Shown here: positions 35,982 through 45,384 of the stretch, one piece after another
How positions within the stretch are numbered: the first letter of the stretch is position 1
Layout: every line of letters begins with the position of its first letter
Source of the DNA: Cyclobacterium sp. SYSU L10401
GTDB lineage: Bacteria; Bacteroidota; Bacteroidia; Cytophagales; Cyclobacteriaceae
Assembly: GCF_010993705.1 (NCBI RefSeq)
Contig: NZ_WOFO01000014.1
Location: forward strand, 1 to 64,000
Length of the DNA: 64,000 nt
Direction of reading: 5' to 3'
The notes under the pieces: model-generated
Told to the model about the DNA's origin: nothing
The model's input: only the letters and a program-made list of their open reading frames with translations
Database searches by the model: none
Position numbers and translations under genes: made by a program

Positions 35982-36404
35982 CTATTTTATCAGATTCTGG
36001 CCCGAAAATATCCTGGCAAACTCCCTCACATTCGGATACATGTTGGCTGCTTCAAGTACTTCCCCGGAAGAAAAAAACCGGACGGCACAGCATTCCGGAG
36101 ATGGAACAAACTGCAGGTGTTCCAGTTCAGTAATATACATGACATTGGCGATAAAAACTCCGTGGTGGTTTTTTACCGTGAAAAAGCAGCAAGGTTGCCC
36201 TGCAATCGACTTGGTTTTGAGCTGCATTTCTTCCCATATCTCCCTTTGGATGCCCTCCTGGGCAGTTTCACCAAAATCCAGTCCCCCACCCGGCAATTCC
36301 CACATTCCGTTGTCTTCCCTAACCAACAAAAATCTACGGTTCTCATCCAGGATGAGGCCCTTCACACTTAGCCTGTAAAAACATTCCGGTATATCCAAAG
36401 GCAT
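35982..36404 (-). CDS. NUDIX hydrolase
   Basis: A 140-residue protein from ATG 36404 with the Nudix box GGLDFGETAQEGIQREIWEE followed by MQL; the usual Gly near the end of the box is Gln. The N-terminal FLLVREDNGMWELPGG is the normal substrate-binding strand pair. It hydrolyses a nucleoside diphosphate derivative that cannot be named. A longer frame to 36458 would overlap the nitrilase gene by 50 bp; the internal ATG lies 4 bp after that gene ends and is preferred. It is the last gene of a four-gene operon. Confidence 0.85.
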   Translation of the reverse strand: MPLDIPECFYRLSVKGLILDENRRFLLVREDNGMWELPGGGLDFGETAQEGIQREIWEEMQLKTKSIAGQPCCFFTVKNHHGVFIANVMYITELEHLQFVPSPECCAVRFFSSGEVLEAANMYPNVREFARIFSGQNLIK

Positions 36405-36408
36405 GAAT

Positions 36409-37368
36409 TTATTGGTTTTGCTTTTTGGACAGCCAGGCCACTTTCTGTACCGGCTCATGGTCCTGCCCTAAAATGTCCCGGTAAAGTGCTGGTCTCCGTG
36501 CATTTTTGTACCGGTGCCCACCAGCCTGTTGCAGCTTTTCGGGACTTAGCGTAGCCAGGGCAACATCATCATCCAGTTTTCGGCATTCTGCCACGATGTC
36601 TCCAAAAGGATCAATAATCATCGAACATCCATTTTTCAACTGGTCATCATCCATTCCAATCGGGTTGGAAAAAACAGCATAAATGGCATTGTCATAAGCC
36701 CTTGCGGGGAGCCATTTCATCAACCATTGCCGGCCCTTCATTCCATCAAACTCTATCCTTAGGGAGGTAGGGTCTTTGTGTCTGTTTTCCCAAAGCCGGG
36801 GATCCACAAATCCTGCCCCTGGCCGGGAAGAGGGGGTACACATGGTTACGTGTGGCATAAATAGTACATCTGCACCCAAAAGACTGGTAGCACGGACATT
36901 TTCTATGATATTGTTGTCATAGCAAATCAATATACCGCATTTCCATCCATGAATTTCAAAAACACAATAAGCTGATCCCGGGGTAAGGTGAGGATTGATA
37001 AAGGGATGAAGCTTATGGTATTTGGTTTTCAATCCCTCCCCATCAACACAGACGTAACATTTATACATGCGACCATTCTCATCCTTCTCGAAAAGCCCTG
37101 CAAGAATGGTGATTTCATGCCGCCGGGCGATTTGGATGAGCCTTGTTACACTGGGCCCATTGGGGACAAATTCTGCCAGCTCAAGCATTTGCTCCCTATC
37201 CAGCTTACGGGCAAATGTATACCCGGTAATGGAGCATTCATGGAAAGCAATCACCTTCGCTCCCTCACTGGCAGCCTTTTGGCTCAATCTCTCTATAGTG
37301 GCCAGGTTATAGGCTTTATCCCAGCTTTTGTGTTCAAATTGGGCAGTGGCTACGGTCAAATCTTGCAT
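36409..37368 (-). CDS. nitrilase-superfamily carbon-nitrogen hydrolase
   Basis: The 319-residue enzyme has the complete catalytic triad of the family: E44 (IAFHECSITGY), K119 (TKYHKLHPF) and C149 (GILICYDNN). It hydrolyses a non-peptide C-N bond, probably an amide or carbamoyl group; relatives include beta-ureidopropionase and N-carbamoylputrescine amidase, and it is not clearly either. It lies 18 bp after the GH18 gene and 4 bp before NUDIX. The C-terminal 35 residues are basic and unique. The arginase gene nearby would fit amine metabolism, but it is on the other strand. Confidence 0.88.
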   Translation of the reverse strand: MQDLTVATAQFEHKSWDKAYNLATIERLSQKAASEGAKVIAFHECSITGYTFARKLDREQMLELAEFVPNGPSVTRLIQIARRHEITILAGLFEKDENGRMYKCYVCVDGEGLKTKYHKLHPFINPHLTPGSAYCVFEIHGWKCGILICYDNNIIENVRATSLLGADVLFMPHVTMCTPSSRPGAGFVDPRLWENRHKDPTSLRIEFDGMKGRQWLMKWLPARAYDNAIYAVFSNPIGMDDDQLKNGCSMIIDPFGDIVAECRKLDDDVALATLSPEKLQQAGGHRYKNARRPALYRDILGQDHEPVQKVAWLSKKQNQ

Positions 37369-37386
37369 AAATCGTCATTTAAGGGG

Positions 37387-38367
37387 CTACCGGATTTCTT
37401 TTTTTATAGCATCCAACAATGAATACTCTCCTGGGCTGTCTGCCTGGATATGCCAAATCATTACTCCTCCCAAACCTTTTGCCCTGGCTAATGCGGTTTT
37501 GCGTCCGATAAGTTCAGGCCCATTGTAATACAAGATACCCCCTTCCTGAAAGACCAGGCTATCCTGCTGGTATGCCATGGGGTAATCCTGGATAATCTGC
37601 CGGTATCTCAGGCTTCCGGGAGCCCCGGGACCAAAACCATAGCCGTAAAACGGCAAGCCGAGAAGTAACTTTTTCGCTGGTACCCCCCTTTTTTCCATAT
37701 AATATTGAATATCCTCTTCCGCATTTTCAAAAGGAGCATGCTGTCCGGGTTTATCCAGGTTCCAGGGACCGGTGGCATCATAGGACATGATGTTGATGTG
37801 GTCATAAAGTGCTAAAATCTCATCAGGTATACTATCTCCATTCCAGGTGGCCAATGCTGCCGTCATCAATTTCCCGGAACGCTTTAGTTCTGCAGACAAA
37901 GCTTTTACAAAAGGTCCATAATTTTCATTGATCAGGCTGTTCTCTAAATCTACATCAACTCCATCAAAATCATAGGCCAGCACCAACTCCAGTATTTTTT
38001 CTACCCAGAGGTCTCTGTTTTCTGCTGTCATCAAATCGGCTAAATATTCCGGAGGCGACCCTCCACCAATAGAAATAAAAACCCTCACTCCATTTTCTCT
38101 GGCAGTTTTCACTACTTGCTCATATGCATTATTGGCGGCGAAATTCCCCTCTCTGTCCGGCTGAATGAAGGCCAGGTTGATGTCTGTGTAGGCAGACCAA
38201 TCTACCTCTTCAAGCCCTCCTGCCCAGTCATCCTGGCTGAACAGATAGCCTAAAACCCTTAAATTCGGTTGCTCAACCCTAATATCGGGAGGCATATTGG
38301 TACAGCCAAAAAACCCAATCAACGGAAGTAATAGGCGAATGAACATGGTCTGGCATTTATTTATCAT
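37387..38367 (-). CDS. GH18 family glycoside hydrolase lipoprotein
   Basis: From ATG 38367 the 326-residue protein begins with a lipoprotein signal (C22 in GFFGCTN). The GH18 active-site motif is intact: D135-G-V-D-V-D-L-E142, with E142 as acid/base. SIGGG (about 99-103) marks the preceding conserved strand. GH18 enzymes cleave chitin, peptidoglycan-like or N-glycan GlcNAc linkages; a lipid anchor points to the periplasm or cell surface. An upstream in-frame ATG at 38397 is less likely because the signal peptide would not be at the N-terminus. It is followed by the nitrilase gene after 18 bp. Confidence 0.88.
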   Translation of the reverse strand: MINKCQTMFIRLLLPLIGFFGCTNMPPDIRVEQPNLRVLGYLFSQDDWAGGLEEVDWSAYTDINLAFIQPDREGNFAANNAYEQVVKTARENGVRVFISIGGGSPPEYLADLMTAENRDLWVEKILELVLAYDFDGVDVDLENSLINENYGPFVKALSAELKRSGKLMTAALATWNGDSIPDEILALYDHINIMSYDATGPWNLDKPGQHAPFENAEEDIQYYMEKRGVPAKKLLLGLPFYGYGFGPGAPGSLRYRQIIQDYPMAYQQDSLVFQEGGILYYNGPELIGRKTALARAKGLGGVMIWHIQADSPGEYSLLDAIKKEIR

Positions 38368-38422
38368 ACAATTTACTTCCCTTCTTTTAGAAGGCAATGA
38401 TTTGGGTTGAAATTTTCTGGAA

Positions 38423-39232
38423 TCACCAAACCAGTGTCGCCAGCACGGGCAAATGATCGGAAGCGTAGGTTTCGCTGATCACCCGGTGTTCCTTTACCTG
38501 AAATTTATTATCTGGTCTGTAATAAATAAAATCTATGGTCCTATTGGGATCCACAACCGGTATGGTGGGAGGGCAATTCTCCCTACAGGTTCTTTCAAAA
38601 TGACTATCCAATTCATCGATGGCGTCAGAGCCAATCAGGGCATTGAAATCTCCTGCCATGATCACCGGTAAAGGCTCATCCTTCAAATAAGATGTAATGT
38701 CCTTTGCCTGATTGGTTGCATTGGTGCTGCTACTGAAATCCAGGTGGGTGGAGGCAAATTTTATTTTCTCTCCATCTGGCAAGGTAACCTGCACCAGCAA
38801 CAAGGTTCTTGGTTCGGTCCCCTCCGCTGAGCTCAGTTGTAAAGCAAGCTTATTCTCAATGGGGAACCGCGATAAAATGGCATTGCCATATTCTCCTCCC
38901 TGGTAGGGAATGGATTTTTCAAAGTAAAAATGCATTCCTGTCAGGTCCGCTAATGCCTTTGCCTGGTGCAGCCCGGGTCCTGACCGTTCGGTATGAACAT
39001 CCACCTCTTGCAGGGCTACCAAATCAGCTCCGCTCTCGATAATCACCTGAGCAATGGCCGGTAGGTCTATTGAGTCTGGTATTGACGGGGGATTGGCATG
39101 ATGAATGTTATATGCCAACACTTTCAACTCATTTTGGGTGTATGCAACCTGAGGGGCCATCATGCCAAAGAGAAAGCCCGCTGAAAACAGAAAACGGAGA
39201 AAAAAAGAAAAGATAAATTGGAAAACTTTCAT
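38423..39232 (-). CDS. secreted endonuclease/exonuclease/phosphatase family protein
   Basis: The 269-residue protein has a Sec signal peptide (cleavage near YTQ) and the metal-dependent EEP fold: ALQEVDVHTERSG (Glu ligand), the central STHLDF, AGDFNAL (Asp and Asn) and the final SDHLPVLATLVW (catalytic Asp-His). Exported members include phosphodiesterases, DNases and sphingomyelinase-like enzymes; the substrate is unknown. It is the first gene of a unit with GH18, nitrilase and NUDIX (gaps 55, 18 and 4 bp). A TACCTTTG box lies 31 bp upstream. Confidence 0.88.
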   Translation of the reverse strand: MKVFQFIFSFFLRFLFSAGFLFGMMAPQVAYTQNELKVLAYNIHHANPPSIPDSIDLPAIAQVIIESGADLVALQEVDVHTERSGPGLHQAKALADLTGMHFYFEKSIPYQGGEYGNAILSRFPIENKLALQLSSAEGTEPRTLLLVQVTLPDGEKIKFASTHLDFSSSTNATNQAKDITSYLKDEPLPVIMAGDFNALIGSDAIDELDSHFERTCRENCPPTIPVVDPNRTIDFIYYRPDNKFQVKEHRVISETYASDHLPVLATLVW

Positions 39233-39585
39233 TTGGAAAACAGGATTAGATTATTGGTTTGTCAAAGGTATTAAATCGGTACGAAAAAGTAGATTTACTT
39301 ATGGCGCTTATCTGCCTTTTAAAAAAATTAAAAGTTGATAGCCGCCTGCAAAATTCAAACCCATCCAACCCTTGCCAGGTTATTTTATTTCTTTTCATTG
39401 CAAAGTAATGGAAAGTTAACCTGTTTTTTCAACTCTAAAATAGTGAATTTTAAATGTTATTTTTTGATTTTTACACCTTACAATAGCTTATTTTAAGGAA
39501 TCCTTTGTAAAATTACATGACTATTTTTAGGATATGCTCCTATTTTTATTTAAAATCAACTTTAATTCACAGTTATAAGCTTAAC
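39233..39585. other. 353-bp divergent intergenic region
   Basis: An AT-rich region between the divergent EEP gene and the large kinase gene. It holds the -7 box of the EEP gene (39263-39270). The reading frame of the kinase is open from a possible ATG at 39517, but the ATG at 39586 gives the normal start of the GAF-type domain. I see no other element. Confidence 0.5.
39263..39270 (-). promoter_or_regulatory. possible -7 box TACCTTTG for the EEP operon
   Basis: The minus strand reads TACCTTTG, a match to TAnnTTTG, 31 bp before the EEP start. A -33 TTTG at 19-22 bp is not evident. Confidence 0.45.
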
Positions 39586-42500
39586 ATGAACAGCAATGCT
39601 GCCCCTACTCCGGAAAATGAGACTGAAAGGTTGGAAGCTCTATTTGCTACCCAACTCCTGGATTCCCTACCGGAATCTTCATTTGATAGATTAACAGAGC
39701 TGGCTGCAGAAATCTGCCAAACCCCCATTGCGTTGGTCACATTTTTAGACCAGGACCGGCAATGGTTTAAATCCAAAGTAGGTTTAGATCTTTATGAAAC
39801 CAAAAGATCAGATTCCTTTTGCCAGTTCACCATTCTGCAGGATGATAAGTTTGAGGTGGAAGATGCCTCAAAAGACGTAAGGTTTGCAAAAAACCCCTAC
39901 GTAGACGGAGAGGGGAAAATCAGATTTTATGCCGGCTACCCGATTAAATCCGAAACAGGAATGAACCTGGGCACCTTATGTGTATTGGACAATAAGCCAA
40001 GAACACTGACTACCAAACAGGCAAATGCCCTGAAAACCCTTTCCAGGGAAGTGGAGACGTTGGTACAATTACAGCTAGAGCGATTAAAACTACAGAAACT
40101 GAATCGGAAACTGGAAAAGGTGCTGACCCACTTAGGTGACCTGGTCTTATTGATCGATAAAAATTTTGTGATCCGTGAATATTTTTCCGCCCGAAAAGAC
40201 CTTTTTTTCTTTACTTCTGAAGAATTTTTAAATAAAAAAATCAGCGATACCGGATTACCTGCAGACCATGTAGGGCTTTTTGAAAGCCTGTTTGCGGAAG
40301 TTTTTGGTACGGGGGAAAAACTTTACAAAGAATACCCTTTGGAGATTCGTGGAAAAATAGAATGGTTTGCTTTCACCTGCGAACCCATCTCCAAAGACCG
40401 TAAAGAGCTGATTTGCATCATCAATCATATCAGTCCCAAAAAGAAGCAGGAATTAAAAATAAAGGATCAGGAAAAGGAATTCAAAGAGTTTTTTGAGCAG
40501 GCACAGGGCATGATGTTAAAGCATGATTTAGAAGGGAAAATCATGCAGATCAACCGGGCCGGGGCGGCCATGCTTGGGTATGCTACCGAAGAAATACTGG
40601 GTTTAAACATGAAAAACCTAGCTGAGAAACCGGAATTGTTTGAGCAATATTTGGCAGAAATCCTTCAGAAAAAAAGCTTCAATGGCAAAGGCAGATTGGT
40701 ATCAAAGGAAGGAGTAACGGTAACTATACATTTTAACAATGTGCTTTTTGAATCCCACCTGGGGGAGGCCTATATTTTAGGAAATGGCCTGGATATGTCG
40801 GCCTACATCCGGGTACATGATGAGTTGGCAGCCGCCGCTACAAATATCTCCGAGGAAAGAGCATTACTGCGCACCATTATCGATAATATTCCCACCAATA
40901 TCTATGTAAAAAACACGCGTTTTGAAAAAACTTTGGTAAATAAGGCAGAGTTGGATTATCTGGGATTCAGGGATGAAAAACAAGTTTTAGGCTTGACCGA
41001 TGAGGAGCTCTTTAACACGGATACAGCCAGGGAAGCCAGGGAAGAGGACGAATCGGTGATGTTTGATGAGCATATCATCCTCAATAAGGAAGTGATACAG
41101 GAGCAAAAAAACGGAAAAAAGAGATATTGCCTGATATCAAAAATACCCTTAAAAGACGATTCTGGTAGAATAACCGGAATGGTTGGCCTTACCCACGATA
41201 TCAGCGAAAGAAAGAAGGCAGAAATCGCTTTACTGGAAAAAAGCAGGAGGTTGGATGCCATCATCAGGGGTACCCATGCCGGCACCTGGGAATGGAACAT
41301 CAAAACCGATGAGATCATTATTAATGACAGGTATGCAGGAATGCTCGGTTACACCATTGATGAGCTGTTACAATTCACTTCCAGCCAGTGGAATGACCTG
41401 TGCCACCCGGACGATTTCATTCACCGGGAACACCTGCTGCAAAAACATTTCGATAAAAAAACAGACCATTACCAAAGCGAAATCCGCCTTCGTCACAAAG
41501 ACGGTCATTGGGTTTGGATTCTGGACAGAGGCAAGGTTTTTACCTGGGACACCAAAACCGGAAAGCCTGCCTTGATGTATGGAACACATCAGGATGTCAG
41601 TTCCAGAAAAGAAATAGAAAACCAGCTCAAAGAGGCAAAAGAAAGTGCCGAAAATGCAAACAAAGCCAAATCTGAATTCCTGGCAAACATGAGCCACGAA
41701 ATACGCACGCCTTTGAATGGGGTAATAGGATTCACAGATTTACTGATGAAAACACCACTTTCTGACACCCAATTGCAATACATGAGTACCGTTTATCAAT
41801 CGGCACATTCGCTTTTGGATCTGATCAATGATATACTGGATTTTTCGAAAATAGAAGCCGGTAAGATGGACCTCTCTGTAGAACGAGCCGATATTTACGA
41901 ATTGGGTACTCAGGTGGCAGATATCACCAAATATCAGGCCCACTCCAAAGGCCTGGAACTGCTGGTTAATCTTTCTCCCGGGCTGCCCCATATCATTTAT
42001 GCGGATGATGTTCGTCTCAGACAGATATTGGTCAATTTGCTGACCAATGCCATAAAGTTTACCGAAAAAGGAGAGGTAGAATTCAAGGTGGAAATGATGG
42101 ACAAAACCATCAGGGAAGGTGTTCCTAGCCTCTTTAGATTTTCTGTCAGAGATACAGGCATCGGAATTCCTTACGAAAAACAAAAGAAAATATTTGAGGC
42201 CTTCTCTCAGGAAGATGCCAGTACCACAAGAAAATTTGGAGGCACAGGACTGGGACTGACCATATCAAATAAGCTATTGGAATTAATGGGCAGTCAATTG
42301 CAAATTGAAAGCGAACCCCAAAAAGGAAGCCTTTTCTATTTTGAAATTCATCTCCTGGCAGAAAGGGGAGAAGAAGAACAGTGGCCGGAAAATCACCATA
42401 TAAAAAAGGTGCTGGTGGTGGATGACAATGACACAAATCGGAACCTGGTTCAGGAAATCATGGAATCCAGAAACATCTCCTGCTACCAGGCTCCCAATGG

Positions 42501-43599
42501 AATGGCAGCATTGGCCTTAATGGAAAAGAAAAATGACATCGACCTGGTGTTTATGGATTTGCGCATGCCATTCCTGGACGGTCTCGAAACTACTGAGAAA
42601 ATCAGAAACTTTAAGCAACCGAAACTGGCCGGAGTCCCGGTAGTTTTACTCAGCAGTTCCAATGATGACGCATTGGACAGAGGCAAAATGGATACATTAA
42701 AAATCCATCATCGCATCATTAAGCCGATAAAAATCCGGCAATTAGCACAGGTACTTACTAAAATCAACGAGCCCTCCGCAGCAGAAGAGCTGGAAAGGGA
42801 AGAACATAGTATAGCCCAACAAAACATCCTGGCCAACAAAAAATATGTAGTACTGATTGCGGAAGACAATCCCATCAATATGAAATTATCCAAGATCATT
42901 TTATCCAAAATCAGTCCTACTATTCAAATCGTAGAAGCGGACAACGGTCTAAAGGCCTACGAATATATCCTCCGGCAAAAGCCGGATTTGGTCTTGATGG
43001 ATGTGCAAATGCCCATCATGAATGGATACGAAACAGCAAAAGCCATCCGATCGGTCAAAAATGGCCAGGATCTTCCTATCATTGCCCTGACTGCCGGTAC
43101 GGTAAAAGGAGAAAAGGAACGTTGCCTGGAAGCAGGAATGGATGATTACATGAGTAAACCCCTGATACAAGACAGCCTGACAAAAATGATTGTCAAATGG
43201 CTGCTTCCGGGGCAGCCTGCCGCCAATGCTGAGGGGCAAATGGAAGGGTCCCAGGACTTCAGAAACAAACATTTTGATAAAATTCATCTGCTGAGCTTAT
43301 TTGATGGAGACAGGGCTATTGGAAGGGAATTGCTCAAAATTGCCCGCACCACATTGGAGGAAAGTAGCGATAAGCTCAGGGAAGCACTAAAAAATAAGGA
43401 TGAAAAAATCCTGCTGGAAGTGGGCCATAAACTGAAAGGTTCAGCTGCAACTGCAGGTTTTTTCAGGCTATTGCCATTAACAGATCAGTTGGAAAAAAAA
43501 GCTGATGCTGATAATCCTCAGGGTCTTATCAACCTTGGGATTCTAGTACAGAAAGAACTTACCTATTTACTGGAGCATTTTGATGAATTCAAATTATAA
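39586..43599 (+). CDS. large phosphorelay histidine kinase: GAF, PAS, HisKA, ATPase, two receivers, HPt
   Basis: The 1337-residue protein has no membrane segment, so it is cytoplasmic. Order of domains: GAF (about 15-170, with CQTPIALVTFLDQDRQWF), four PAS-type regions (about 180-680), HisKA with His near 704 ([12 protein letters not shown]), ATPase (about 790-925, GTGLGLTI), receiver 1 (about 940-1060, Asp in VFMDLRMP), receiver 2 (about 1085-1205, Asp in VLMDVQMP) and HPt (about 1240-1335, His in GHKLKGSAA). All phosphorelay modules sit in one chain, so only an output regulator is needed from elsewhere. No such gene is next to it. A longer start at 39517 is possible. Confidence 0.92.
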   Translation: MNSNAAPTPENETERLEALFATQLLDSLPESSFDRLTELAAEICQTPIALVTFLDQDRQWFKSKVGLDLYETKRSDSFCQFTILQDDKFEVEDASKDVRFAKNPYVDGEGKIRFYAGYPIKSETGMNLGTLCVLDNKPRTLTTKQANALKTLSREVETLVQLQLERLKLQKLNRKLEKVLTHLGDLVLLIDKNFVIREYFSARKDLFFFTSEEFLNKKISDTGLPADHVGLFESLFAEVFGTGEKLYKEYPLEIRGKIEWFAFTCEPISKDRKELICIINHISPKKKQELKIKDQEKEFKEFFEQAQGMMLKHDLEGKIMQINRAGAAMLGYATEEILGLNMKNLAEKPELFEQYLAEILQKKSFNGKGRLVSKEGVTVTIHFNNVLFESHLGEAYILGNGLDMSAYIRVHDELAAAATNISEERALLRTIIDNIPTNIYVKNTRFEKTLVNKAELDYLGFRDEKQVLGLTDEELFNTDTAREAREEDESVMFDEHIILNKEVIQEQKNGKKRYCLISKIPLKDDSGRITGMVGLTHDISERKKAEIALLEKSRRLDAIIRGTHAGTWEWNIKTDEIIINDRYAGMLGYTIDELLQFTSSQWNDLCHPDDFIHREHLLQKHFDKKTDHYQSEIRLRHKDGHWVWILDRGKVFTWDTKTGKPALMYGTHQDVSSRKEIENQLKEAKESAENANKAKSEFLANMSHEIRTPLNGVIGFTDLLMKTPLSDTQLQYMSTVYQSAHSLLDLINDILDFSKIEAGKMDLSVERADIYELGTQVADITKYQAHSKGLELLVNLSPGLPHIIYADDVRLRQILVNLLTNAIKFTEKGEVEFKVEMMDKTIREGVPSLFRFSVRDTGIGIPYEKQKKIFEAFSQEDASTTRKFGGTGLGLTISNKLLELMGSQLQIESEPQKGSLFYFEIHLLAERGEEEQWPENHHIKKVLVVDDNDTNRNLVQEIMESRNISCYQAPNGMAALALMEKKNDIDLVFMDLRMPFLDGLETTEKIRNFKQPKLAGVPVVLLSSSNDDALDRGKMDTLKIHHRIIKPIKIRQLAQVLTKINEPSAAEELEREEHSIAQQNILANKKYVVLIAEDNPINMKLSKIILSKISPTIQIVEADNGLKAYEYILRQKPDLVLMDVQMPIMNGYETAKAIRSVKNGQDLPIIALTAGTVKGEKERCLEAGMDDYMSKPLIQDSLTKMIVKWLLPGQPAANAEGQMEGSQDFRNKHFDKIHLLSLFDGDRAIGRELLKIARTTLEESSDKLREALKNKDEKILLEVGHKLKGSAATAGFFRLLPLTDQLEKKADADNPQGLINLGILVQKELTYLLEHFDEFKL

Positions 43600-43675
43600 A
43601 GTGAAACTGTGGGCCTGAGTGGAATCTTCCTTAAATGGATCGGCTCTGAGAGAAAAGAGAACCGCCATTTTTTAT

Positions 43676-43683
43676 TACCTTTG
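43676..43683 (+). promoter_or_regulatory. possible -7 box TACCTTTG for prs
   Basis: TACCTTTG on the plus strand, 40 bp before the prs ATG, matches TAnnTTTG. A -33 TTTG is not visible at the right distance. Confidence 0.45.
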
Positions 43684-43723
43684 GTGTTCCTAAAAAACAA
43701 ACCACCAAAAAACAAATCCAACC

Positions 43724-44653
43724 ATGCCCGAGACCAAAATTTTCTCAGGTTCAAATACTCCCTATTTGGCTGAAAGTATTGCCAAAGCCTACGGCCAAAC
43801 CCTGGGCAACCTGACCCTTGCGAAGTTTAGTGATGGAGAAATGTCTCCCAGCTATAATGAATCTATCAGGGGTTGTAACGTATTCCTGATTCAGTCCACC
43901 AATCCTTCCGCCGACAACCTGCTGGAATTGTGTCTGATGATTGATGCAGCCAAAAGGGCAAGTGCCTACAAGGTATGCGCGGTAATTCCTTATTTTGGAT
44001 ATGCCCGGCAAGACCGAAAGGACCGGCCAAGGGTAAGTATTGCAGCTAAACTGATTGCCAACATGCTCACTTCAGCCGGAGCAGACAGGATCATGACCTG
44101 CGATTTGCATGCTGGGCAGATACAAGGATTTTTTGACATTCCTTTGGATCATTTAAACGGTTCTGCTATATTTGTGCCCTATTTGAAAAACCTGGATTTA
44201 GGTAACCTGATATTTGCTTCTCCCGATGTAGGAGGAGTGGGAAGAACCAGGGCTTATGCCAAGCATTTCGAAGTGGACATGGTCGTCTGTGACAAGCATA
44301 GAAAAAGGGCCAATGAAGTGGCATCCATGCAAGTGATCGGCGATGTAGAAGGAAAAGATGTGGTTTTGATTGATGACCTGGTGGACACGGCCGGTACCAT
44401 GTGCAAAGCTGCTCATATCTTATTAGACAAAGGTGCCAATTCGGTAAGGGCCATAGCCACTCACGGAGTACTATCCGGGAAGGCTTACGATAACATTGAA
44501 AATTCGCTTTTATCAGAACTGGTCATTACCGATACCATTCCGGCGAGGCAGGAATCTTCAAAGATCAAAGTACTCACAGTAGCAGATTTATTTGCCAAAG
44601 CCATTCATGCTGTCACAGGAAATACCTCTGTCAGTTCATTATTCATTCAGTAA
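43724..44653 (+). CDS. prs: ribose-phosphate pyrophosphokinase (PRPP synthase)
   Basis: A 309-residue enzyme making PRPP from ribose 5-phosphate and ATP. Diagnostic parts are FSDGEMSPSYNESIRG, the flexible loop region YFGYARQDRKDRPR, DLHAGQIQGFFDIP and the PRPP-binding VVLIDDLVDTAGTM. The length and motifs match class I bacterial enzymes. It is followed after 24 bp by rplY, a pairing seen in many genomes, and both are closed by the terminator at 45298-45335. The upstream kinase stops 124 bp earlier. Confidence 0.96.
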   Translation: MPETKIFSGSNTPYLAESIAKAYGQTLGNLTLAKFSDGEMSPSYNESIRGCNVFLIQSTNPSADNLLELCLMIDAAKRASAYKVCAVIPYFGYARQDRKDRPRVSIAAKLIANMLTSAGADRIMTCDLHAGQIQGFFDIPLDHLNGSAIFVPYLKNLDLGNLIFASPDVGGVGRTRAYAKHFEVDMVVCDKHRKRANEVASMQVIGDVEGKDVVLIDDLVDTAGTMCKAAHILLDKGANSVRAIATHGVLSGKAYDNIENSLLSELVITDTIPARQESSKIKVLTVADLFAKAIHAVTGNTSVSSLFIQ

Positions 44654-44677
44654 TTTTAATTTTAACCAAATATATTT

Positions 44678-45268
44678 ATGAAATCAATTGAGATTATAGG
44701 GTTTAAAAGAGCAAATCTCGACAGAAAATCCCTGGATGTACTTCGGGAAGAAGGAAATGTCCCCTGTGTAGTTTACGGTCCCGGTATCAAAGAGCAGATT
44801 CATTTCCATTCGCCTGCAATTTTATTCAGAGATTTGATATATACCCCGGAAGTACATATGGTAGACCTCAATATTGAGGGCACCAAAGTAAAAGCCATTC
44901 TCAGAGAGGCACAGTTCCATCCGGTAAGTGAGGTATTGCTCCATGCTGATTTTTTGGCGTTTAGTGATGAAAAGGCCATCAAAATGGAAATCCCTGTAAA
45001 GCCATTCGGAAGTTCTCCCGGTATCATCAAAGGTGGTAAATTGGAGATTAAGACCAGGACGCTTCTGGTCAAAGGCATGGCAAAGGATCTTCCCGATGAA
45101 ATACCTGTTGACATCTCTACCCTCGAATTGGGTAAATCTGTGAAAGTCAGTGATTTGAATGTAGAAAATTTTGAATTGCTGAATAGCCCCAACGTCACGA
45201 TTGCTACTGTAGGTATCCCTAGAGCATTGAGAGGCAAAAAAGGTGAAGAGGAAGAAGCTGAAGTTTAA
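44678..45268 (+). CDS. rplY: 50S ribosomal protein L25 (Ctc form)
   Basis: The 196-residue protein is the long Ctc-type L25: an N-terminal 5S rRNA-binding domain (about 1-90, with NVPCVVYGPG) and a C-terminal TL5-like domain ending in an acidic tail rich in Glu. It binds 5S rRNA in the large subunit. It is co-transcribed with prs (24-bp gap) and is followed by a strong terminator about 30 bp downstream. Confidence 0.95.
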   Translation: MKSIEIIGFKRANLDRKSLDVLREEGNVPCVVYGPGIKEQIHFHSPAILFRDLIYTPEVHMVDLNIEGTKVKAILREAQFHPVSEVLLHADFLAFSDEKAIKMEIPVKPFGSSPGIIKGGKLEIKTRTLLVKGMAKDLPDEIPVDISTLELGKSVKVSDLNVENFELLNSPNVTIATVGIPRALRGKKGEEEEAEV

Positions 45269-45297
45269 TCTTTTCCTATTGATTGAGAAACCATTCC

Positions 45298-45335
45298 AAA
45301 TCCTGCCCTGTTTTTTCACAGCGCAGGATTTTTTC
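45298..45335 (+). terminator. Rho-independent terminator after prs-rplY
   Basis: AAATCCTGC (45298-45306) pairs with GCAGGATTT (45323-45331); inside, CTGT pairs with ACAG around a T-rich loop. T residues follow directly, giving a classical terminator that separates prs-rplY from pth. Confidence 0.9.
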
Positions 45336-45384
45336 TTGGTAAACCATTAGGTGAGGCAATTGGTAATAAAACTTGAGATAAGCT

